Below, piece after piece: positions 13,854 through 18,491 of a stretch of DNA of 18,491 bases. The stretch is taken from positions 1 through 18,491 of the forward strand of contig JAQBPL010000277.1 of NCBI GenBank assembly GCA_028287545.1, in the 5' to 3' direction. Under the pieces are notes generated by a model, which was not told the DNA's origin, ran no database searches, and saw only the letters and a list, made by a program, of their open reading frames with translations. This stretch comes from Vulcanimicrobiota bacterium. Its GTDB lineage: Bacteria; Eremiobacterota; Eremiobacteria; Baltobacterales; Baltobacteraceae. A program made the position numbers and the translations under genes. Numbering within the stretch: the first letter of the stretch is position 1; every line of letters begins with the position of its first letter.

Positions 13854-14120
13854 TCAGCCGCCGTCGCACGTCAGCACTACCCGGCGCTCACGAACCCAGA
13901 CCGTCGCGGCCGATCGCGGCCCGCACGCCGTCGCGCGCACGAGGTCTTCGTACTCGCGTTGCGTGATCGGCAGCGCGTCGGGCCCGTTCGTCGCGAAGTA
14001 CGAGACGGACCAGGAGCCGCCGAAGGAGACGATCTTGATGCCGTCGCGCGCAGCGGCGAGAGCGGACGACGTCGACGTAGCGAGCGCGATCGCGGCCGTG
14101 AGCGCGACGAGGCGCCTCAT
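13854..14120 (-). CDS. Small secreted protein in the lysis region (88 aa)
   Basis: The start ATG 14120 overlaps the stop of the holin-like gene (ATGA). MRRLVALTAAIALATSTSSA is a clear Sec signal peptide with an ALAAA cleavage site near residue 24. The mature ~65 residues include GIKIVSFGGSWSVSYFATNG and two cysteines (ATACGP and VVLTCDGG) that could form a disulfide in the periplasm. There is no lipobox, so it is not a classic o-spanin. No family was recognised. Its place after the holin-like and endolysin genes suggests a periplasmic role during lysis or superinfection, which is inference. Confidence 0.65.
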   Translation of the reverse strand: MRRLVALTAAIALATSTSSALAAARDGIKIVSFGGSWSVSYFATNGPDALPITQREYEDLVRATACGPRSAATVWVRERRVVLTCDGG

Positions 14121-14335
14121 TTCGGCGCCGGGGGCGGCGCGTACCGCGAGATGAGGTTGTGCACGAACAGCGAGCCGATGAAGAACGTTATCGGATGCGC
14201 GTGAGCCCAATCCAGCGCCCCGCCGGTCGGGTTCGACACAGCGGCGTCGACGGTTGCGACTGCGGCACCGGCGGCCACGGCAGCCACCGTTTTCACGGCG
14301 GGGTTCGCGATGAGGCTTCGAAAGTCAATCTTCAT
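14117..14335 (-). CDS. Small membrane protein, holin-like (72 aa)
   Basis: It has two hydrophobic segments, one around 14-33 (VKTVAAVAAGAAVATVDAAV) and one around 48-65 (HPITFFIGSLFVHNLISRY), with a basic/Pro-rich end (APPPAPK). Size, topology and position directly after the amidase fit a phage holin, which would open the inner membrane to the endolysin. ATG 14335 overlaps the amidase stop by one base (TGATG); GTG 14338 is an alternative giving GTGA overlap. No holin family signature was recognised, so the assignment rests on topology and context. Confidence 0.6.
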   Translation of the reverse strand: MKIDFRSLIANPAVKTVAAVAAGAAVATVDAAVSNPTGGALDWAHAHPITFFIGSLFVHNLISRYAPPPAPK

Positions 14336-14952
14336 CACCGGCCTCCGTGCGCTTGCATCAGCGCGATCTTCGCGTGGTGCACGTCCGAGCGGAACCGGCC
14401 GAGGCTCGCCTCAAACGCGTTGCCCGGGCACGCTGTCGCGCATCCCGTATCGCGGTGCCCCTTGATCGAGGCCGTGTCGAGCCGGCACAGGAACGCGATT
14501 GCGGCCTGCAGCTTCACCGAGGCGTTCCACTGCGCGGCGGGAACCGGCGCGCTCGTGTACGTTCCTTCGTGTTCGGTGCCGAACGAGTCGTTGTCGTCGG
14601 CGCCCGTGCTTTCGTCAGCAGCGTGCGCACCGCGTATGCAGTGACCGGCGAGAAGCGCGTCGAGCGAGCCGTGGCGGCCTTCGAGGACGATGCCCTCGAT
14701 CGTCACGGTGAAGTGCTGCCCCGTGTCCGACCAGTGATTCGCGTCGATGTGGTCTGCCTGGCAGCGACGCGCGACGTCGAACGCAGCGGCGAGCGCCTTC
14801 GCGTGATCGGCGATCGGCTCGCGGTTCGGCCAGTCCATGTGGTGCAGCACGGCATCGGTCGGCTTGGTCACAGCGAACGCGTGCGTCGCGGGGCGCGCGC
14901 CCCAGTCGGCGGTTGTGTAGACGACGAGGCCGCCGGGCAGTGTCTTGGACAC
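14335..14952 (-). CDS. N-acetylmuramoyl-L-alanine amidase (Amidase_2/PGRP), phage endolysin
   Basis: A 205-residue amidase that cuts the bond between MurNAc and L-Ala in peptidoglycan. It begins near WGARPAT, typical of PGRP-like amidases. Zinc ligands are H37 or H38 (AVLHHMDW), H166 (KGHRDTG) and C175 (TACPG). The central strand TGQHFTVTIEGIVLEGRHG (77-95) and GTEHEGTY (125-132) complete the fold. There is no signal peptide, so it needs a holin to reach the wall. GTG 14952 has AAGGAG about 8 nt upstream. It starts 3 nt after the stop of the membrane/coiled-coil gene and is followed immediately by the holin-like gene, forming a lysis cassette. The cleavage bond is inferred from the family. 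Confidence 0.9.
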   Translation of the reverse strand: MSKTLPGGLVVYTTADWGARPATHAFAVTKPTDAVLHHMDWPNREPIADHAKALAAAFDVARRCQADHIDANHWSDTGQHFTVTIEGIVLEGRHGSLDALLAGHCIRGAHAADESTGADDNDSFGTEHEGTYTSAPVPAAQWNASVKLQAAIAFLCRLDTASIKGHRDTGCATACPGNAFEASLGRFRSDVHHAKIALMQAHGGR

Positions 14953-14955
14953 GGG

Positions 14956-15498
14956 CTACTCCTTGCGATCGAGGACGGCAGTCGCGACGCGCACGACATG
15001 CGCGACGGAGGGCGACGCGTCATCATGGGCGTGGATCTCAGCGAGAACGGCCTCGGGGATCGAGGGCGGCGGCTGAGGCATGTCCTCGATCGTCGCGCCG
15101 CGCCGGCGGAAGTGGCGGATCACGTCGACCGTCCAGAGCGCAGCCTCGGCATTGTCGGAGCGCTGGCGCATGATCTCGGCGCGGGCGGCAGCCGTCTCGT
15201 CGCGCGCAGCCTTCGTCTCCGCTCGCGATGCGGCGATCTCGGCGCGAAGGGCGGCGACGTCGGCTCGGAGCGCGGTCATCTCGCCGCGCTGCGCCACGAT
15301 GTCGGAGCTCATCGAGACGACGGACTGCTGCGCCTGGGCGAGCAGCTCGTTGGAGCGCCGCAGCTGAGCGCGCAGGATGACCCGCGGCGTCAGCAGCACG
15401 GCGCCGCCCAGGGTGATGACGATGCCGATCACGGTGGCGACGAGGGATGCGACCGACTGCAGCTGCGCGATCGTAACCGCGGCGATGGGAATGGGCAT
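14956..15498 (-). CDS. Membrane-anchored coiled-coil protein of the lysis module, two possible starts
   Basis: A 180-residue protein (192 if started at GTG 15534). Residues ~14-38 are one membrane span (SVASLVATVIGIVITLGGAV). A long coiled coil follows (~50-115) with repeating units such as ALRADVAALRAEIAASRAET. A Pro-rich stretch (MPQPPPSIPE) and a charged C-terminus complete it. The single anchor plus coiled coil resembles an i-spanin (Rz-type) or some holins. Both starts have the same GGAGGT site 4-5 nt upstream, and the extra 12 residues (VTHVLSAPWRSP) include one Arg. The ATG is preferred as the stronger start codon. It opens the amidase-holin cassette and is divergent from the lipoprotein gene at 15658. 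Confidence 0.75.
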   Translation of the reverse strand: MPIPIAAVTIAQLQSVASLVATVIGIVITLGGAVLLTPRVILRAQLRRSNELLAQAQQSVVSMSSDIVAQRGEMTALRADVAALRAEIAASRAETKAARDETAAARAEIMRQRSDNAEAALWTVDVIRHFRRRGATIEDMPQPPPSIPEAVLAEIHAHDDASPSVAHVVRVATAVLDRKE

Positions 15499-15545
15499 CG
15501 GCGACCTCCACGGAGCAGAGAGGACGTGCGTCACGGCGACCTCCA
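15499..15545 (-). promoter_or_regulatory. Duplicated ribosome-binding/start unit
   Basis: CGGCGACCTCCA occurs at 15499-15510 and again at 15534-15545. On the coding strand this is TGGAGGTCGCC in front of ATG 15498 (5-nt spacing) and GTG 15534 (4-nt spacing). The two starts are 36 nt apart and in the same frame, so one mRNA can yield two proteins differing by 12 N-terminal residues. Confidence 0.65.
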
Positions 15546-15657
15546 ATGGTTGGCGGGCACGCAGGCCCGAAGTGTGCGATGCTGTAAGCGCGGCGTAAGA
15601 GCCGACTGCGCGGGTGACGCGCATGGGTGTGCGGCGGGTGCGCCGCAGGAGGAAGCC

Positions 15658-16611
15658 TTGAAGAAGTTGATCGCTGGGCTGGGCGGGCTCGTTTTCGCCA
15701 GCGTGCTCGCAGCGTGCGGTGGGGGTGGATCGTCGGCGGTGCCGGGGCCGGTGGCGACGGCGACGCCAATCGCGTACTCGGCGCGCATCGTCCAGGTCGG
15801 AGGCGCCGGGTTCAAGCAGGGCGCCTCGTCGCTGCGCTTCGTGCGGGACGTCGCAACGCCGCCGCCGGTCATCATCGACGCGCCCGAGGCAACGGGTCGC
15901 TTTACGTCCGCTTTCGACACGACGGCGACAGCGCAGGTCGTGATCGCGCCATCACCCGCGCCGAGTCAAACGCCAGTGGTGGCGTGGTCCGATCCCAGCG
16001 CTGCGCCGATCACGCTCTCGCCGTTGGGGATTCCCGACCCGACACGAATCGTCGTCTTCCCGACGAGTCTCGCCCCGTTCACGTCATCGCTGACCGCGAC
16101 CGTGACGGCTCCCGCTGCGCTCACAGCCACCGCGGCGGTCGTCCAGTTGCCGCGCGGCATCCTCGGCTGTCTCGGGGCGGCGTATCTCAACGTCAGCGGA
16201 GTCGTCGCGAGCGACTATCGGGGCGGAATCACAATGACAGGCGGAGCCGCGCCGACGGCTGCGAGCCGCGTGAGTGCAGATGCCATGATGGTCGGGCCTT
16301 ACTGCGCGGGTGAATATACCGACAACTCTGTGACGGTCCCGACGCTCGTGTTTCCCTACGGCGCTTCGCTCGTCTCAATGTTAGCAAAGGGGCTATACGA
16401 CGTTCGCCTGTCGGACCTCACCGCGACCGGGCCTACGTCCATCGCGCCCAATAACCTCACCGTGAACAATGCCGGATCGATTATCGTGTTCAAGACGCAG
16501 AGCGGTCAGGTCTTCGCGTGGTGGATTTCCAATGTCGAGCCAGGCGCTGCGCCTGTCGCCCCAAATAACGCCGCGGACGTAACCGGACCGCTGCTTCAAG
16601 TCACGACCTAG
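15658..16611 (+). CDS. Surface lipoprotein in a phage-like context (317 aa)
   Basis: TTG 15658 is the start, behind a strong AGGAGGA (15647-15653). The leader KKLIAGLGGLVFASVLAAC ends in lipobox LAAC with Cys20, followed by a Gly/Ser linker. The mature part is Thr/Ala/Val-rich and beta in character (SSLTATVTAPAALTATAAVV), with Ig-like or choice-of-anchor-like spacing; two further cysteines occur in LGCLGAAY and PYCAGEY. No family was recognised. The gene runs opposite to both flanking phage-type genes, which is how morons are placed in prophages. A host-surface role such as blocking receptor use is possible. It converges on the 115-aa gene, and the two stop codons share the bases CTAG. Confidence 0.75.
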   Translation: MKKLIAGLGGLVFASVLAACGGGGSSAVPGPVATATPIAYSARIVQVGGAGFKQGASSLRFVRDVATPPPVIIDAPEATGRFTSAFDTTATAQVVIAPSPAPSQTPVVAWSDPSAAPITLSPLGIPDPTRIVVFPTSLAPFTSSLTATVTAPAALTATAAVVQLPRGILGCLGAAYLNVSGVVASDYRGGITMTGGAAPTAASRVSADAMMVGPYCAGEYTDNSVTVPTLVFPYGASLVSMLAKGLYDVRLSDLTATGPTSIAPNNLTVNNAGSIIVFKTQSGQVFAWWISNVEPGAAPVAPNNAADVTGPLLQVTT

Positions 16612-16955
16612 GCGTGATCGGGGTCGATCCCCGGATGCCGATGAACCGCGTGGAGAGCAGTAAGGGCGTCGAGGAAACTCGCGCCCTTCTTCACGCCAAA
16701 CGCTTCGAAGTGCTGCGCGTGCTTATCCGCCAACGGTGATAGCCAGCGCATCTTGTTGCTCGGGAACACCGTCACGCCGTCAAAGTTCATCTGCGACGGA
16801 AGGGCTTGATCGCCGGTCACGATCGCGATGTAGCCGTTATCGGTCTTGGTATGCAGAACGGACCACGAATGGAACGGATGCGTGCCCGTAAAACGCACGC
16901 CTCCGTTCTGATCAAACTCGACGAGATCGCCGCTAATGTGAATGATGTACTGCAT
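16608..16955 (-). CDS. Hypothetical protein downstream of the tail-fibre gene (115 aa)
   Basis: Starts at ATG 16955 (MQYIIHISGDLVEFDQNGG), 10 nt after the tail-fibre stop; AAGG and GGAAA lie in the short gap. The longer frame to 17006 runs into the fibre gene. The first ~80 residues look beta-rich (VRFTGTHPFHSWSVLHTKTD, then GYIAIVTGDQALP), and the C-terminus is helical and His-rich (FLDALTALHAVHRHPGIDPD). No family was recognised. Small genes after tail fibres are often fibre-assembly chaperones or baseplate accessories, but nothing here is diagnostic. The local DNA is less GC-rich than the rest of the window. Confidence 0.65.
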   Translation of the reverse strand: MQYIIHISGDLVEFDQNGGVRFTGTHPFHSWSVLHTKTDNGYIAIVTGDQALPSQMNFDGVTVFPSNKMRWLSPLADKHAQHFEAFGVKKGASFLDALTALHAVHRHPGIDPDHA

Positions 16956-16965
16956 TTTCCATGCC

Positions 16966-18491
16966 TTATTTATAGATGTGCATTCCGCCGCTAGAGCCAC
17001 TGCCACCCGAAAATGAGGTGATGTTTCCCGCCGCGACGCTGAACAGGTACGGCATCACACCGTCTCCAACGGCCTGAATCTGACTATCGGGCGTCGGTCG
17101 CGCGTTGAGCGACGTGAGAAATTGCCATTGAGCAAGACTCATGGAGTACCAGATTAAGATATAAACAGTATCTCCGCCAACGCACGAAACCGTCTTCATT
17201 GGAGAGCCGGACGTACCCCTGAAGTTCGCGAGGAAAGAATAGTTCGTCGGTGTGGGGCTGACGAGATCGGCGCGCCACACTTTCGAGTTCGTCGATGCTG
17301 TTCCGTTGTCCATCCAAAATGACACCGTAGTCGCAACCCCGGTGCCAGCCGCCGGTGCGTTGTACTCCAGAACTGAATCGGTGGTGAGTTGGGCGATGCT
17401 GCCGACGCTGTTAAAGCCGGTCGAGTTCTTGAGTTGCCCCGTCGCGTCGTAGTTGGACGTCACAGACCGATGCGTACCGCTGTACGAAGTCGTCCCAGTC
17501 CCATCCGTCGTGTTTGTGGTCAACGCGCCCGGCGTGTAGCCCGAGAACGAAGCCCCGCCCTTGATCTGCGGCTCCGCAAGCGAGAACGCGTTGCTCGCAC
17601 CCGACCACCACCACGCGAAGCACACCTTCGACGGCGGGCTCCCGGATGCGGTCCATGTGTACGCCGCCGGACTTCCGCCGTATCCGCCGGAGACGTAGAC
17701 GCCAGCCGTCGGGTTCGGGATGAGCCGACCGCTCGCGTCAGGGCTGTTGCCGTAGATCGTGGCGGGCGTGACGTTACCCGCGTTGTAATCGCTGACGTCG
17801 ACGATACCGACGTGCATCGTGCCGCTGCCGGTGAACCCGACCGCGGCCGAGAGGCAGTACGTCGCGAAGGCAACCGGCGTGAACGGCGCGGAGTACAGGC
17901 ACCCCGTCCAGCCGCTGCCGACGCCGGGCGAGCCCACGAACGGCGCGGGATTCCCGGTGTTCGCGTTGTTCGCGGGATAGAGGGCCAGCGTCGGCGTGCC
18001 GACCTGCTTCCACGACCCCAGCCCGTGCGCGTAGGCCGAGTCGGCGACGAAGTTCGCCGTCGAGAGCGACACAGCGGAGAGGCCAGCGAGTTGCGACGGA
18101 AACACCGTCGTCGACACCTCGTAGCCCTTGTGGCCCTTGTAGTAGTAGCCGACGTCGATCGGGCCGGCACCCGCCGGAATCGCGACGGTGAAGGCGTACT
18201 GGCCCTGCGTGCTAGGCGCAATGACTTCGGAATCGCCGAGCGGTTCGTGCGTGACGGACTTGCGCAGCACGACAACGAGGTCGTCGAGCCAGTTCGGCGC
18301 GGTGCCGTACGAGCCACCGTAATCCGACGCCGCGACCTGCAGGTAGATCGGGAAGTTCGAGACGCCTGCGCCGGGCGTCGTGGTGGTCTGGTATTCGCAG
18401 ACCGCGATGAGTTCGCCGGCGGAATGGTTCAACGTCGTTGCCGTGACGGTGACCGAGTTCGCCGCCACGCCGACGATCTTCGCGTACTCTG
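16966..18491 (-). CDS. Probable phage tail fibre / adhesin, N-terminus off the window
   Basis: At least 508 residues, open at the right edge with no start needed (EYAKIVGVAANSVTVTA); the GTG at 18468 lies mid-protein in character. The sequence is Gly/Ser/Thr/Ala-rich and probably all beta. A first module ends near residue 140 (counted from 18468). A second (~140-300) has a carbohydrate-binding or galactose-binding-like feel (HGLGSWKQVGTP, FTGSGTMHVGIVDVSDYN). A third contains WYSMSLAQWQFLTSLNARPT. It ends in a Gly/Ser tail, FSGGSGSSGGMHIYK. No intramolecular chaperone or collagen repeat is present. Tail-fibre or surface-adhesin function is inferred from composition, modularity and nearby lysis genes. 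GC drops towards the 3' half (about 16970-17500). Confidence 0.55.
   Translation of the reverse strand, partial: EYAKIVGVAANSVTVTATTLNHSAGELIAVCEYQTTTTPGAGVSNFPIYLQVAASDYGGSYGTAPNWLDDLVVVLRKSVTHEPLGDSEVIAPSTQGQYAFTVAIPAGAGPIDVGYYYKGHKGYEVSTTVFPSQLAGLSAVSLSTANFVADSAYAHGLGSWKQVGTPTLALYPANNANTGNPAPFVGSPGVGSGWTGCLYSAPFTPVAFATYCLSAAVGFTGSGTMHVGIVDVSDYNAGNVTPATIYGNSPDASGRLIPNPTAGVYVSGGYGGSPAAYTWTASGSPPSKVCFAWWWSGASNAFSLAEPQIKGGASFSGYTPGALTTNTTDGTGTTSYSGTHRSVTSNYDATGQLKNSTGFNSVGSIAQLTTDSVLEYNAPAAGTGVATTVSFWMDNGTASTNSKVWRADLVSPTPTNYSFLANFRGTSGSPMKTVSCVGGDTVYILIWYSMSLAQWQFLTSLNARPTPDSQIQAVGDGVMPYLFSVAAGNITSFSGGSGSSGGMHIYK

Noticed and set aside
14347..15657. Long upstream extension of the lipoprotein frame
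   Set aside because: It is antisense to the amidase and coiled-coil genes and would bury the signal peptide; TTG 15658 has a strong SD and a lipobox at the right distance.

Overview
The window is GC-rich and densely coded. It encodes a large TonB-dependent outer-membrane receptor, so the host is probably a diderm bacterium. High GC, a TonB receptor and an actinobacterial-style LigC/Prim-PolC repair pair together suggest a lineage such as Eremiobacterota/Vulcanimicrobiota (WPS-2). That placement is a guess from gene content, with no marker gene in view.

The left part (1-9356) looks chromosomal. A GAF-GGDEF diguanylate cyclase runs off the left edge. A 147-bp control region with two perfect inverted repeats separates it from a 51-codon zinc-ribbon protein. 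Next comes a membrane protein of the superinfection-immunity family fused to zinc ribbons. A plus-strand operon follows: a maleylacetate reductase-like dehydrogenase, a TonB-dependent receptor and the DNA ligase LigC. A KUP-type potassium transporter follows, whose C-terminal cytoplasmic domain carries an out-of-frame deletion. Convergent to these lies a stand-alone primase-polymerase (Prim-PolC/LigD-PolDom family). Ligase and polymerase therefore flank kup.

The right part (about 9500-18491) looks like a phage or prophage accessory region. A plus-strand operon (9506-12267) holds eight small genes joined by 1-3 nt gaps or 4-nt start/stop overlaps. They include a phage-type small protein, a lipoprotein with a prohibitin-like tail, a 23-residue membrane peptide and a helix-turn-helix/zinc-knuckle protein. 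Two terminators back to back (12339-12428) separate it from a converging minus-strand operon (15534 to 12436). That operon encodes a membrane/coiled-coil protein with two start sites, an amidase endolysin, a holin-like protein, a secreted protein and four small proteins. Three of those four neighbours end in the same C-terminal motif, VGSGGP. A plus-strand lipoprotein gene (15658-16611) is inserted against the phage direction like a moron. A probable tail-fibre gene, cut by the right edge, and its small downstream partner complete the window.

I saw no integrase, tRNA, attachment site, CRISPR array, capsid, portal or terminase gene. The boundaries and completeness of the phage-like element cannot be judged here. 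The most unusual points are the repeated VGSGGP tails at coupled gene junctions, the duplicated ribosome-binding/start unit in the lysis module, the prohibitin-tail lipoprotein in a coupled operon, and the broken kup between ligC and its partner polymerase.
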